Source: Xestospongia bergquistia (taxonomy: Eukaryota > Porifera > Demospongiae > Haplosclerida > Petrosiidae). Taken from it: DNA of 64,000 nt. The stretch is from positions 2,299,001 to 2,363,000 of the forward strand of contig OZ014415.1 of the NCBI GenBank assembly GCA_963965975.1, written 5' to 3'. The translations under genes were made by a program, and so were the position numbers. Every line of letters begins with the position of its first letter. Position 1 is the stretch's first letter. Below are positions 42,044 through 53,545 of the stretch, in pieces. Under the pieces are notes generated by a model. The model saw nothing but the letters and a program-made list of their open reading frames with translations, searched no databases and was not told the origin of the DNA.

Positions 42044-43345
42044 ATGCTAGCTGTCCTTATCTTGAGTTTTCTTGTCACTCTAGTTCATGCTAATACTGGT
42101 AGTCTGTTAGACAACTGTCCAACTGCTACCTCACTACAACAATCTATAGAAAACCTCACTAAACTGGTCAATGACACACTGACCAAGTCTGCTCAGAGTT
42201 GTCTAACTAATGCTGATAACATTGGTAATGTTGCCATCTTAGTACAACTAACAATGATCCAACAACTATTCAATCACAACCAAATGAATACAAGAGATTG
42301 CTGTCCTACAAAGAGGCATTATAATGATAGTAAAGTTATTATAGAACTTGGTGAAAAGCTAAGTACAAAGATTGAGACCACATCAATTCAATTAGAGACC
42401 AAAGTTAACACTAAAATTGATAGTATCTCAACTTATTTAGTCAACTTAAAGAATACACTTGATACCAAGATAGACAAACTCACAGCTAAAGTAAATCGTT
42501 TGATGACATTGACTAATATTACTGAACCCACTGACTATCCTCCTTCTTCTCTCCTACACTCCTGTGAGGAGATCAAGACTAACTGGCCTGATAATCCCTC
42601 TGACTATTACCTGATTGCTGATACTAAAGGACATCGTCGTCATGTCTACTGTCATATGGAATCATTGTGTAACTCTGGAGGAGGATGGATGAGGGTAGCT
42701 TATCTCAACATGTCTGATCCTACAGAGGAATGTCCACCTGGATTTAGACTATACAACCAGAATGGAACAAGAGCATGTGGACGATCAGCATCATCACCAG
42801 CTAATAGCTGTCAATCAGTCAAGTTCCCTTCCTACTGTATCAGTTATTCTCAAGTATGTGGTCGAGTTATTGGGTATCAATATGGACATGCTGATGGAAT
42901 AGACCCCCGTCGTGCTGAAAAAAACAATCTCAATGGAGCATATGTTGATGGTGTTAGTCTAACTCGTGGTAATCCTCGACAACATATCTGGACATTTGTG
43001 GTTGCTTTACAAGAAAATAGTTTTCATCACCAAGGTCATAATGAGTGTCCCTGTGCTCCTAATAGTCCTGTGACTGTTCCATCTTTTATTGGTAATGACT
43101 ATTTCTGTGAGTCTGGTTGTCCCGGAGACTGGCAATGGAATACATCCTATTCTGGAGATCCACTCTGGGATGGTAAGCAGTGTGGATTGATAGAGAAGGC
43201 CTGTTGTCTAGCTCCTGGTCTACCATGGTTCAATAAGACACTTAGCTCTCCCACTACTGACTATATAGAAATGAGAATATGTGGAGATGAAGTTGGTAGT
43301 TGGGAAGACTCTCCAGTTAATTATTTTGAAATTTATGTTAAGTAA
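42044..43345 (+). CDS. secreted fibrinogen-like Cys-rich protein J (433 aa, type IV long head)
   Basis: Single exon; ATG at 42044 starts MLAVLILSFLVTLVHANTGS (three codons upstream are open but begin with GTG). The long head, about 170 aa, has NLTKLVNDTLTKSAQSCL, then VQLTMIQQLFNHNQMNTRDCC, then heptad-rich TKIETTSIQLETKVNTKID and YLVNLKNTLDTKIDKLTAKV, a long coiled coil that should oligomerise. Shared domain complete. Spot 1 HADGIDPRRAEKNNLNG and spot 2 ENSFHHQGHN match H. Spot 3 CPGDWQWNTSYSGDP and spot 4 GDEVGSWEDSP match P, ending YFEIYVK. Confidence 0.9.
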   Translation: MLAVLILSFLVTLVHANTGSLLDNCPTATSLQQSIENLTKLVNDTLTKSAQSCLTNADNIGNVAILVQLTMIQQLFNHNQMNTRDCCPTKRHYNDSKVIIELGEKLSTKIETTSIQLETKVNTKIDSISTYLVNLKNTLDTKIDKLTAKVNRLMTLTNITEPTDYPPSSLLHSCEEIKTNWPDNPSDYYLIADTKGHRRHVYCHMESLCNSGGGWMRVAYLNMSDPTEECPPGFRLYNQNGTRACGRSASSPANSCQSVKFPSYCISYSQVCGRVIGYQYGHADGIDPRRAEKNNLNGAYVDGVSLTRGNPRQHIWTFVVALQENSFHHQGHNECPCAPNSPVTVPSFIGNDYFCESGCPGDWQWNTSYSGDPLWDGKQCGLIEKACCLAPGLPWFNKTLSSPTTDYIEMRICGDEVGSWEDSPVNYFEIYVK

Positions 43346-44492
43346 TTTAGAGACATTGAAAAGTGAAACAATACTGATAATTATTAAATTATTGTTGAAA
43401 TTTCCCTTTTAATTCAAAAAAACCATTAAAATAAAAATTTTGTTGTACTAATGACAATTTAGCATTAGTACATTTAATGATGACATCAAAGTAAGTACTG
43501 CAAAGTTTTTAAACGAAGTAATGGTAGATTGTGATAAAAGTTATAACAAGTGAAGGTAACCAAATGAATTACATTAGTTTCATGTAATAATAATCTAAGA
43601 TATAAGTATTCTAGTATAACTATATTGAAAAATAGTTTATGATTATTATAAATACTATACTATAGTATAGAATAGTACATAGGAAGTGGTATACTGATGG
43701 AACATCTCTTATAAAAACAATCTTTTAGTAATAATAGCCTAAAATAACCACTACCATATAAGAACATTAAGCTATTGGGCAGGTGGTTAATAGAATACAT
43801 GTATTAGACATACAGTACATATGTATGGATGGTCTAGATTGTCCATTGGAATGATTTGGCAGAAAATATCTCTACTAAAGCAAACTTTAAAGCAAACTTT
43901 ATGTGAAATAAAGACATAAAAACTTCTTAACATAAGTGGTACATTCTTATTACTCAAATTGACTTGATCAAAAGGGAGCAAATGATGAGTAAGATGACAT
44001 AATGAAGTACTAACTATTCTCCGTGTTATCTCCTCTACTCCTGGGAGTACTAAATGGTCAAAGAGTTGTCTCAGCCAAACATAACTTATAACACAATTCA
44101 CTCATATAGCTAAGTTATAAAAAGACCATTATTTCATTATCTGTGAGACAAGAAGTAATGTCATTTATTAACACTAAATAGGTCATGATAACACAGTAGT
44201 AACTTTTATTCAGTCAACTCAAATTGTATGTCCTTCTACAAACATTCCCTGACCTTTAGTAAATGTAACTTTTATTAGTAACAATTGATACTAAAAACAA
44301 GGACAAGTCATCAGTGAACCTACAAATTGAACAAATGACCTTCTACAATTTTTTCCAAACCATTCAAGATTACCTCATTATAATAACGAGCTAATTTTGT
44401 AAATTATAAAAAAGAAACAAAAGTATAACACCTTTAGTTTTATTTTCTAAGTAAAGCAGCTATCATCTAGTAATGAAAGTTAACATTGTAGT
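43346..44492. other. spacer, repeated block
   Basis: 43438-44270 repeats 40355-41190, including GGAAGTGGTATACTGATGGA and CCTGGGAGTACTAAATGG. It holds a type IV-like upstream box (AACATTCCCTGACCTTTAG) but no TATA-linked gene; sequence changes to the type III promoter region after about 44270. Confidence 0.5.
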
Positions 44493-44747
44493 AACCTTTG
44501 AATCATTAGTAACTTTTAATGAAGACAACTTTGTTAGAAACAATTGTATTTTAAACAAGGACAAGCCATTAGTGAACCTCCAATTAAAACAAATGTCTTG
44601 TATAAGCTTTTCCAAGCCATTAAAGATGATCTCATTATAATAACCACCTAGTTTTGTAGCATCAGTGAACTTCTAAATTGAACAAATTTTCCAAACCATC
44701 AAAGATGACATCACTGTAATAACTAACTGGTTCTACAAATTATAAAA
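44493..44747 (+). promoter_or_regulatory. type III array promoter (gene K)
   Basis: GTAGTAACCTTTGAATCATT near 44493, then two passes of CCAAACCATYAAAGATGA plus CATTATAATAAC, then ACAAATTATAAAAAAGAAAA with TATA at 44741-44747. The ATG is 62 bases downstream; the distance is the same in gene N and 63 in gene T. The doubled CCAAACCAT block is particular to this copy. Confidence 0.6.
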
Positions 44748-44808
44748 AAGAAAATCAAATTATACAATCTTTACTTCAGTTTGTAAGTAAAGCAGCTATC
44801 ATCTAGTG

Positions 44809-45918
44809 ATGAAAATGATGATTCTCTTTGTCTTGGGACTTGTATTAGGTCTGACTCAGACTGAAAGTAGTAACAGTTGTACAGCTACATGTACATCTAC
44901 CTGTCCTTCTACTAGTTGTTCAATACAAAGTTGTAATGTTAGTAAAGCTATAACAGAGCTAGGTGAGAAGCTTAGTGCTAAAATTGGAAACATAACTTCA
45001 ATACTAGATGATAGAATGAATCAAAAGGAACTCTATACAAAGATGAACCAGATTGAAGCCAAGCTTGATCAATTGATGGCATATGCAAATATTAGTGATC
45101 TCTATCCTCCTTCTTCTCTACTACACTCCTGTGAGGAGATCAACACTAACTGGCCTGATAGTCCCTCTGACTATTACCTCATAGCTGATACGAATGGACA
45201 TCCTCGTCATGTCTACTGTCATATGGAATCACTGTGTAACTCTCAAGGAGGATGGATGAGGGTAGCCTATCTCAACATGTCTGACCATACAGAAGAATGT
45301 CCACCTGGATTTAGACTATATAACCAGAATGGAATAAGAGCATGTGGGAGATCAACATCATTAGCAGCTTCTACCTGTCAATCAGTCAAGTTCCCCTCTT
45401 ACAGTATCAGCTACTCTCAAATATGTGGTAGAGTTATTGGATATCAATATGGATCACCTGATGCTATTGACCCTCATAGTATAAGAAGTAAAAGCATTAA
45501 TGGAGCATATGTTGATGGTGTGAGTCTCACACATGGTAATCCTCGTCAACATATCTGGACATTTATAGCTGCTCTACAAGAGAACTATTTCAATTTAGAT
45601 GGTCGTCATGAGTGTCCCTGTGCTCCTAACAGCCCTGTGACTGTCCCATCATTTATGGGTAATGACTACTTCTGTGAATCAGGTTGTCCTGGACACTGGC
45701 AGACTCGGGTCTTCTATACTAATCCACCTGATCCACTCTGGGATGGTAAACAGTGTGGACTGATAGAGAAGGCCTGTTGTCAAGCTCCTGGTCTACCATG
45801 GTTTAATAAGACACTTGACTCTCCAACTACCGACTATATAGAAATGAGAGTGTGTGCTGATGATCCGGGGGGATACGAAGATTCTCCAGTTACTTACTAT
45901 GAACTCTACGTTAAGTAA
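44809..45918 (+). CDS. secreted fibrinogen-like Cys-rich protein K (369 aa, type III head)
   Basis: Single exon; the ATG at 44809 opens signal peptide MKMMILFVLGLVLGLTQT (a GTG codon just upstream is in frame). Head SNSCTATCTSTCPSTSC and SIQSCNVSKAI. Coiled coil ELGEKLSAKIGNITSILDD and LYTKMNQIEAKLDQLMA. The shared domain is complete with NSQGGWMRV for GGGW. Variable spots: GSPDAIDPHSIRSKSING, ENYFNLDGRH, CPGHWQTRVFYTNPPDP (three residues longer than usual) and ADDPGGYEDSP, ending YYELYVK. Spot 4 is unique in the window. Confidence 0.9.
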   Translation: MKMMILFVLGLVLGLTQTESSNSCTATCTSTCPSTSCSIQSCNVSKAITELGEKLSAKIGNITSILDDRMNQKELYTKMNQIEAKLDQLMAYANISDLYPPSSLLHSCEEINTNWPDSPSDYYLIADTNGHPRHVYCHMESLCNSQGGWMRVAYLNMSDHTEECPPGFRLYNQNGIRACGRSTSLAASTCQSVKFPSYSISYSQICGRVIGYQYGSPDAIDPHSIRSKSINGAYVDGVSLTHGNPRQHIWTFIAALQENYFNLDGRHECPCAPNSPVTVPSFMGNDYFCESGCPGHWQTRVFYTNPPDPLWDGKQCGLIEKACCQAPGLPWFNKTLDSPTTDYIEMRVCADDPGGYEDSPVTYYELYVK

Positions 45919-46194
45919 TTAATATATTATTAAGGAATTGAGAAGTGGAATATATTATTGATTTGTTTGATGTCTTTTGATTAAAAAAAGTTACATTTTA
46001 AAAAATTATTCTAATATTACTATGAGGAAAATTTCCTTAAGTAATATAGTAGTGGTAAGACCTGCTAAGTGGGCAGATGTTGTGGGGACATCACCAGAAG
46101 CTTATTCTTCATCAGAATAACTATTAGTCATGACTTTTATTGGATACAGTGTACGTTGACAGTCTTTTTAGCACCTGCTCTACCTATTGCTATA

Positions 46195-46362
46195 AGCTTA
46201 CTTCAACCTGTCTGATGCTATTGATCCTTTATGGAGGATATGACATCAATGCAGCATATGTTGATGGTGTTTGCATTACTTGTGGTAATCCTCGAAAACA
46301 TATCTGGACATTTATGGCTACTCTACAAGAAAACTATTTCACTTTAGATGGTCGTATAGATT
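46195..46362 (+). pseudogene. array fragment L1 (variable-spot region)
   Basis: Encodes DAIDPL-, then DINAAYVDGVCITCGNPR and KHIWTFMATLQENYFTLDGR, the region around variable spots 1 and 2, with no start or tail. It stops matching after the DGR of spot 2. Confidence 0.8.
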
Positions 46363-46526
46363 CATATTATAATTAAAGCATTTATTGATTCCTTTAAGCC
46401 TTGACTTTTAATTCCTATGCTAACTAAATGTAATGTTCACACATAAAAATCAGCAAGTTAATTCATTTAAACTATTTAGTAAAATAATGACATTCAACTA
46501 AATAAAATTTGTTAAACACATTCAAC

Positions 46527-46690
46527 AACATCTATCTTAACATGTCTGACCCCACAGAGGAATGCCCACCTGGATTTAGACCATATAACCAGAATAGAAT
46601 AAGAAAATGTGGATGACTAGTATCATTACTAGTTAGTTACTTTCATTCAGTCAAGTTCTCTTCCTACAGTATCAGCTACATTTAAGTATG
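46527..46690 (+). pseudogene. array fragment L2 (YLNMSDPTEECPPG region)
   Basis: Matches AYLNMSDPTEECPPGFR through SVKFSSYSIS with stops, then breaks directly into a copy of the spacer found at 44060 and 41000 (GTCTCAGCCAAACATAAC). L2 lies after L1 although it encodes an earlier part of the domain, so the two are separate scraps or a rearrangement. Confidence 0.75.
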
Positions 46691-47011
46691 GTCAGAGTTG
46701 TCTCAGCCAAACATAACTTATAACAAATTCACTCATATAGCTAAGTTATAAAAAGACCATTATTTTATTATCTGTGAGACAAGAAGTAATGTCATTTATT
46801 AACACTAAATAGGTCATGATAACACAGTAGTAACTTTTATTCAGTCAACTCAAATTGTATGTCCTTCTACAAACATTCCCTGACCTTTAATGAATACTTG
46901 TAAACATCTTATAGGAGAATAGACAACTATGATGACACATATATAATGTCTTTCTGTAAACCTTTCCCTATCAAACATTTAACACATGATAATCATTCTC
47001 AGTCTATAAAA
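46691..47011 (+). promoter_or_regulatory. type IV array promoter (gene M)
   Basis: AGTAACTTTTATTCAGTCAA near 46828, CTACAAACATTCCCTGACCT near 46866, then ACACATGATAATCATTCTCA and GTCTATAAAAGACAC with TATA at 47005-47011. The same order lies before I (TATA 41294) and P (TATA 56119). Confidence 0.6.
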
Positions 47012-47077
47012 GACACTCCTTGAACAAAATCTTCACTCTTCTAGGAAATGAGCTAAAGAACTTCTACAATAATAGAA

Positions 47078-47578
47078 ATGTTAGCTGTCCTTATCTTCAG
47101 CTTTGTTGTCACTCTAATTCATGCTAATACTGGTAGTATGTCAGACAACTGTCCAACTACTACCTCACTACAACAGTCTATAGATAACCTCACTAACCTG
47201 GTCAATGACACACTGACCAAGTCAGCTCAGAGTTGTCTAGCTAATGCTGATAGCAGTAGTAATGTTGCTATCTTAGTACAACTAACAATGATGCATCAAC
47301 TATTCAACCATAACCAAATGAACACAAGAGACTGCTGTCCAATGAAGAAGACTAATAACAATAGTAAAGCTATTGAAGAACTTGGTGAAAAGCTAAGTAC
47401 AAAGATTGAAAAGAGCTCAACTCATATAGAAGCAAACTTGAAGAAAATGTTTAATGCCAAGATAGACAAACTCACAGCTAAAATCAATCATTTGATGACA
47501 CTGACTAATATTACTGAACCCACTGATTATCCTCCTTCTTCTCTCCTACACTCCTGTGAAGAGATCAAGACTAACTGA
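47078..47578 (+). pseudogene. array member M: type IV head only, truncated at SCEEIKTN
   Basis: Intact promoter, ATG and signal peptide (MLAVLIFSFVVTLIHANTGS), then the complete type IV coiled-coil head, ending TDYPPSSLLHSCEEIKTN and a stop where homology to the shared domain ends abruptly (about 47576). The product would be a 166-aa secreted coiled-coil protein without the fibrinogen-like domain. It is probably a truncation, but the open frame has no damage, so it could be expressed and mix with full-length type IV chains (inference). Confidence 0.75.
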
Positions 47579-48122
47579 AAAAATTAAACACATAAAATTT
47601 ATGGGTAATAGAAGCCTGCCTACCTTCTCTAACTATCTATGGAATATCCTCGAATTATATCAATTTTTATTATTAAAATAATACTAGCTAAGTTAATATG
47701 TAAAGTTAATATGTAAAGTTAACTTTGTCAGTTAAAGAATACGGTTTAATTTCACTCATTGCTCTCAAAAGTCACATACAACAATATATTAAGACAATGA
47801 CCTGTTACACACACACATATATACAAGACATGTGGTCCAAAATGATTAGAGGACTAATATATAGTCCATTAATATCAATCTCCATTATTATAATAATATT
47901 AGTTAATTTAATGTGTAAAGTTTACTTTGGAGTAACCTTTGAATCATTAGTATTATTATAAACATTCTTAAACTTTTAGTGAAAACAACTTTGTTAGTAA
48001 CAATTGATATTTAAACAAGGACAAGTCATCAGTGAACCTACAAATTGAACAAATGACCTTCTACAATTTTTCCCAAACCATTAAAGGTGACCTCATTATA
48101 ATAACCAGCTAATTTTGTAAAT
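47579..48122. other. spacer with type III promoter (gene N)
   Basis: Unrelated AT-rich sequence to about 47925, then AGTAACCTTTGAATCATT at 47932, CCCAAACCATTAAAGGTGAC near 48072, CATTATAATAACCAGC and the TATA box at 48123-48129. A single pass of the block that is doubled in front of gene K. Confidence 0.55.
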
Positions 48123-48190
48123 TATAAAAAAGAAAATAAAGTATAGGACCTTTAGTTTTATTCTGTAAGTAAAGCAGCTATCATCTAGTG

Positions 48191-49291
48191 ATGAAAATGA
48201 TGATTCTCTTTGTCTTGGGGTTTATATTAGGTCTGACTCAGACTGGAAGTAGTAACAGTTGTAAAGCTACATGTACATCTACCTGTCCCTCTACTAGTTG
48301 TTCAATACAAAGTTGTAATGATAGTAAAGCTATAACAGAGCTAGGTGAAAAGCTTAATGCTAAAATTGACAATGTGACTTCAATACTAGATGACAGAATG
48401 TATCAAAAGGAACTCAATACAAAGATGAAGCAGATTGAAACCAAGCTTGATCGTATGATGGCGTATGCAAATATTACTGATTTTTATCCTCCTTCATCTC
48501 TCCTACACTCCTGTGAAGAGATCAAGACTAACTGGCCTGATAGTCCCTCTGACTATTATATCATAGCTGATACTAATGGACATCCTCGTCATGTCTACTG
48601 TCATATGGAATCACTGTGTAACTCTGGAGGAGGATGGATGAGGGTAGCCTATCTTAACATGTCTGACCCTATAGAAGAATGTCCACCTGGATTTGGACTA
48701 TTTAACCAGAATGGAATAAGAGCATGTGGACGACCAGCATTGTCTCCAGCTAATAGCTGTCAATCAGTCAAGTTCCCCTCTTACAGTATCAGCTATTCTC
48801 AAGTATGTGGTCGAGTTATTGGATATCAATATGGATCACCTGATGCTATTCAACCTCATAGTGGAAGAAGTAAAAGCATTAATGGAGCATATGTTGATGG
48901 TGTTAGTCTTACTCATGGTAATCCTCGTCAATATGTTTGGACATTTATGGCTGCTCTACAAGAGAATTATTTCTTTACAGATGGTCGTCATGAGTGTCCT
49001 TGTGCTCCTAACAGTCCTGTAACTGTTCCATCCTTTATTGGTAATGACTACTTCTGTGAGTCAGGTTGTCCTGGAAACTGGAAACACAACATCTTCTACA
49101 CTGATCCACTCTGGGATGGTAAACAGTGTGGACTGATAGAGAAGGTCTGTTGTCAAGTTCCTGGTCTACCGTATTTTAATAAGACACTTAACTCTCCTAC
49201 TACTGACTATATAGAAATGAGAGTATGTGGAGATCAACCAACAACTGATGAAGATTCTCCTGTTGGTTATTATGAGATTTATGTGAAGTAG
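48191..49291 (+). CDS. secreted fibrinogen-like Cys-rich protein N (366 aa, type III head)
   Basis: Single exon; ATG at 48191 (MKMMILFVLGFILGLTQT). Head SNSCKATCTSTCPSTSC, coiled coil ELGEKLNAKIDNVTSILDD and LNTKMKQIETKLDRMMA, then ANITDFYPPSSLLHSCEEI. Complete shared domain with EECPPGFGLFNQN and PYFNKT for the usual PWF. Variable spots: GSPDAIQPHSGRSKSING, ENYFFTDGRH, CPGNWKHNIFYTDP and GDQPTTDEDSP, then YYEIYVK. Spots 2 and 3 and EKVCCQ match the type II gene O. TATA box 48123-48129. Confidence 0.9.
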   Translation: MKMMILFVLGFILGLTQTGSSNSCKATCTSTCPSTSCSIQSCNDSKAITELGEKLNAKIDNVTSILDDRMYQKELNTKMKQIETKLDRMMAYANITDFYPPSSLLHSCEEIKTNWPDSPSDYYIIADTNGHPRHVYCHMESLCNSGGGWMRVAYLNMSDPIEECPPGFGLFNQNGIRACGRPALSPANSCQSVKFPSYSISYSQVCGRVIGYQYGSPDAIQPHSGRSKSINGAYVDGVSLTHGNPRQYVWTFMAALQENYFFTDGRHECPCAPNSPVTVPSFIGNDYFCESGCPGNWKHNIFYTDPLWDGKQCGLIEKVCCQVPGLPYFNKTLNSPTTDYIEMRVCGDQPTTDEDSPVGYYEIYVK

Positions 49292-49625
49292 TCAAGATTG
49301 AAGACAATAATGTATTAACTATTGATAAAAATATTTTTTTGCATTCATGTTGATTAATTATTGTATTTGTCATAACATTGCTGTTACCTTTTTTGCTACA
49401 TTTGTAATGAGGTTAGTAAAATAAAATCAAAGTTTGGAATAAAATTCTTCAATCTAGAATTGAGGAACCTTAGTTTTGATATGAAAAATAGACAAATCAT
49501 AGATAGAGTCAATCATTATTTTTGAATCAAAAAACAAACAAACAAACAAACGACATGTATATAAACATGTTTCACTCAACATCTGTTGTAATTGTGTTCA
49601 TAACATAGAACAGTATATACAATAG

Positions 49626-49732
49626 TCCTTGTGTTCCTAATAGTCAGTGATTATCTGATTATCTAGAATTAAGAGTGTGTGGTAACCAAATAACAAGTGA
49701 TGAAGACACTCCAGTTAGTTACTACAAATAAA
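49626..49732 (+). pseudogene. mini-fragment: CAPNS joined to DYIEMRVC tail, copy 1
   Basis: TGTGTTCCTAATAGTCAG (CVPNSQ) is fused to a stretch reading DYLELRVCGNQITSDEDTPV then SYYK and stop. About 70 codons between these parts are missing. The same deletion form appears at 50505-50612 and 53882-53998. Confidence 0.75.
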
Positions 49733-50504
49733 ATCCAAATGATCATTTTATTATACTTAAATATATATTGACATAAGTTAGGTTATAGGTTTCCTACTCT
49801 TTAATAATCACATTATTACTTAATCACTTACTTCCCATACTAAATCTCAACCTATATTAACACAATTATAATCAAAAGACTACATTGTAAATCCAGCATA
49901 TAAATCACAGCATCAAGATTTGTGACTATTAGGAATATATACTGTACACAATAATGTAGACAAGATTGTATAAAAGGATTATCACTATATATAAATTGCA
50001 ATGGATATTTAGTTGGTAGCTAAAATAGATAAGTGTGTGTTACACTTGATTTCAATGACTAATATCTAAGGATGTAGGTCATATAATATAATGTTGATGT
50101 GGTTTGACTACATTGTTGGTTTATAGTGTTAACATAAACAAACCACAAATATGTTCAGATAACATGTTAGTATGTCTTTCAATAAGATAATTAACTGCTG
50201 GATCAGTCATTATAATACATTTAATTTGACTGTTCTATCTTTAATATGAAGTACAAACACAAGTGGTCCAATACATTTACATAATGATTCTTTTGATTTC
50301 AAGAATAAATGTCAATCAACTATTCATAGCTACATACATACAGTAAATTTAAGAGAGGGCAGTTGTATGACTGTGTTTACTTATTACTTTACCATTTAAT
50401 AGTCCAGAGTCAACATATTTAAAACAAACAAACAAATGACATGTGTATAAACATGTTCCACTCAACATCTGTAATTGTGTTCACAACATAGAACAATATA
50501 TACA

Positions 50505-50612
50505 ATAGTTCTTGTGTTCCTAATAGTCAGTGATTATCTGATTATCTAGAATTAAGAGTGTGTGGTAACCAAATAATAAGTGATGAAGATACTCCAGTTA
50601 GTTACTACAAAT
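50505..50612 (+). pseudogene. mini-fragment, copy 2
   Basis: Same fusion as at 49626-49732, with small base differences (AATAATAAG for AATAACAAG). It was carried along with the surrounding spacer repeat. Confidence 0.75.
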
Positions 50613-52132
50613 AAAATCCAAATTATCATTCTATTATACTTAAATATATATTGTCATAGGTTAGGTTATAGGTTTCCTACTCTTTAATAATCACATTATT
50701 ACTTAATCACTTACTTCCAATACTAAATCTCAACTTATGATAGCACAATTTGAATCAAAAGAGTACATTATAAATCACAGCATAAAGAGTTTTGATTGTT
50801 AGGAATATATACTGTACACAATAATGTAGACAAGATTGTGTGAAAGGATTATCACTACATATAAATTCTAATGGTATTTAGTTGGTAGTCAAAATAGATA
50901 AGTTGTGTTTCCTCTGATTTTAATGACAATATCTAAGGATGTAGGTCATATAATATAATATTGATGTGCCTTGTTGCTTTATAGTGTCAATTACAAACAA
51001 ACCACGAATATGTTTAGATAAGTAATAATGTGTCAGTATGTCCACTTCCTGACCAAAACTGTTTATATCAGTTATTATAGTACATTTAATTTGACTGTGT
51101 TATCTTTAATATGAAGTACAAACACAATTCCAATACATGTATATAATGATTCTCTTGATTTCCAAGAATATATCAATGAACTATATACATAAAGTGAATT
51201 TAAGAGAGGACTGTTCTGTGACTGTTTAATAAATAAATATAAATTGTGAGCAATATATTTTATTTGGCCACATAAATTGACCCCAGATCCAACATATTTG
51301 AGAAACATCGTTATATAACCATTTGGTGGCTAATATTGTATCCATTATTAATAATAATAACGATGTGGTCAACATTATTAGTTTAACTTTGTAATATAAT
51401 AAAGTAAAAATAAAATAGATTCTAAGTATTATACTATTTTTATATTTAACAAATTCATAGAAATCAAATTTTCCTTTTATACATAATTTACTCCTATCAA
51501 AACTATTTACATAAACCTTCAACAAAAGATGACTACCTTTATAGTTCCTGGTAACATCAGGTGAGTACTCTTATTGTCTTAGTTACAATACATTTATGAC
51601 CTATCATATATTTAGTGCATATTTCCTAAAAACCTTCACATCACAATTTGATAGCATCTGCAATCCTAATAGATTATAAATGACACTTATAGCATTGAAC
51701 TTGTGCATTACCTAGTGCTACAAAATCTCATGATTTATGTCACATATTATATAAACTGAAAAAATGATAATGACCAAATATCAAGTACATTCTTCCATTC
51801 CTTTTGTTTATTGAGCTGTATTCATAAAGTCTGATATATCTTGTTATGAAATTAAATTCTTTTCATGAACATCATCAACATAATAATTATAACTAATAAA
51901 TGATTATTACTTCAAAGTTATCTAAATAAAAGAGGTCCATACAATGTCAAAACTACCCACCTCTGTTCAAAAGGTAAATGTCCTGCCCTCTTTTACTACA
52001 AGAGGATAAGATAAACTATTCAAGTGCTAACCTTTACTTTTAAAAGAACCTCCTACATGTACTCTCCTAAAACATATAAATGCTAAAATATGGTTCATGA
52101 TAGCAATCAAAAAATGAGCTGGGAAAATGTTA

Positions 52133-52187
52133 AGATGAGGATGTGGATTCTCCAATTAATTTTTATGAGATTTATATTAAGTAATGG
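52133..52187 (+). pseudogene. C-terminal scrap of an array member
   Basis: Reads DEDVDSPINFYEIYIK and stop, the last 16 or so residues of the family, followed by a 3' flank like that of gene A (AATGTAGAATTTTTAAAAG). Confidence 0.75.
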
Positions 52188-52604
52188 CTAGATATTATAT
52201 AAAGAAAGATAATGTAGAATTTTTAAAAGATTATAAAATCTTAATGTTTCTACTACTATTGTAACATTACTTAATTTGATAATTTATATTCAATCAATAT
52301 AAAGATATCAGATTACTATTATCTGAACAAAAGGGGTGGACATATAGTCAATAGGAGAAGATAAGATAGTTCTTTCAAAATATAAACTACCTTTGATCTA
52401 TCACCTCTTACCTATGCTCTCTCTCAAAACCTATCATACAAAACTAATCAGAAAGATTAGATCAATTGACCATAATTGTGAAAAAAAGTTTATACTAACT
52501 TTCCTAAACATAATCCTTCCTTCATGAAAGACCTTGTAGTCATAAGTGATTATAAAAGAAAATCTCAAAACGTAAAATTTTAGTTTGAGTAAAGAGAGTC
52601 TATA

Positions 52605-53545
52605 ATGAAAGAAATGTTGACATTTATCATCTTGGGTCTTGCCATTGGCTTAGTTCATGTCAATGGTTACAGTCATATTGGAGGATGTACAGCTACTTGT
52701 ACAGCTACATGTCCAGTAATCCCTCTTACAAAAGGTCTCTATCCTCCTTCTTCTCTACTACATTCCTGTGAGGAGATCAAAACTAACTGGCCTGATAGTC
52801 CCTCTGACTATTACATCATAGCTGATACTAATGGACATCCTCGTCATGTCTACTGTCATATGGAATCACTGTGTAACTCTGGAGGAGGATGGATGAGGGT
52901 AGCTTACCTCAACATGTCTGATCCTACAGAGGAATGTCCACCTGGATTTAGACTATATAATGAGAGTGGAATAAGAGCATGTGGACGACCAGCATCAGCA
53001 CCAGTTGGTTACTGTCAATCAGTCAAGTTCCCCTCCTACAGTATCAGCTACTCTCAAATATGTGGTCGAATTATTGGATATCAACATGGATCACCTGATG
53101 CCATTTATCCATACCGTTCACAGAAAAATAACCTCAATGGAGCATATGTTGATGGTGTTAGTCTAACTTGTGGTAATCCTCGTCAACATGTTTGGACATT
53201 CATGGCTGCTCTACAAGAGAATTATTTCTTTACAAATGGTGGTGAAGAGTGTCCCTGTGCTCCTAACAGTCCTGTGACTGTTCCATCCTTTATTGGTAAT
53301 GACTACTTCTGTGAGTCAGGTTGTCCTGGAAACTGGAAACACAACGTCTTCTACACTGATCCACTCTGGGATGGTAAACAGTGTGGACTGATAGAGAAGG
53401 TCTGTTGTCAAGCTCTGGTCTACCATGGTTTAATAAGACACTTAACTCTCCCACTACTGACTATATAGAAATGAGAGTGTGTGGAGATCAACCAACAACT
53501 GATGAAGATTCTCCTGTTGGTTATTATGAGATTTATGTGAAGTAA
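52605..53545 (+). pseudogene. array member O (type II head, no coiled coil, late frameshift)
   Basis: Begins MKEMLTFIILGLAIGLVHVNG; sister genes suggest the second ATG (52614) as the usual start. The head is short: GGCTATCTATCPVIPLTKG joins directly to LYPPSSLLHSCEEI, so the coiled-coil part is absent. The shared domain is intact until EKVCCQA, where one C is missing (GCTCTGGT for GCTCCTGGT near 53413). This closes the frame at 53468, while the old frame would read on to YYEIYVK and TAA at 53545. Spots: GSPDAIYPYRSQKNNLNG, ENYFFTNGGE, CPGNWKHNVFYTDP. A single-base change, so an assembly or allelic error is possible. Confidence 0.8.

Larger units (their letters stand above)
49292..52604. other. 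large spacer built from repeated blocks
   Basis: 49300-50040, 50415-51050 and 53550-54300 are three copies of one block (AAACAAACAAACAA, ACATGT-TATAAACATGTTCCA, GTTAGGTTATAGGTTTCCTA). 50415-52115 as a whole matches 53790-55505 at an offset of about 3390. Both long copies carry an exon-like ATGACTACCTTTATAGTTCC ending in CATCAG before GTGAGTAC (51529 and 54919). The type II-like promoter of gene O closes the region (TATA 52551-52557). No intact gene. Confidence 0.6.

Noticed and set aside
51075-51525. Overlapping minus-strand open frames
   Set aside because: They lie in a spacer repeat that is copied at about 54465-54915, and the open frames are not kept as a conserved unit; no motifs.
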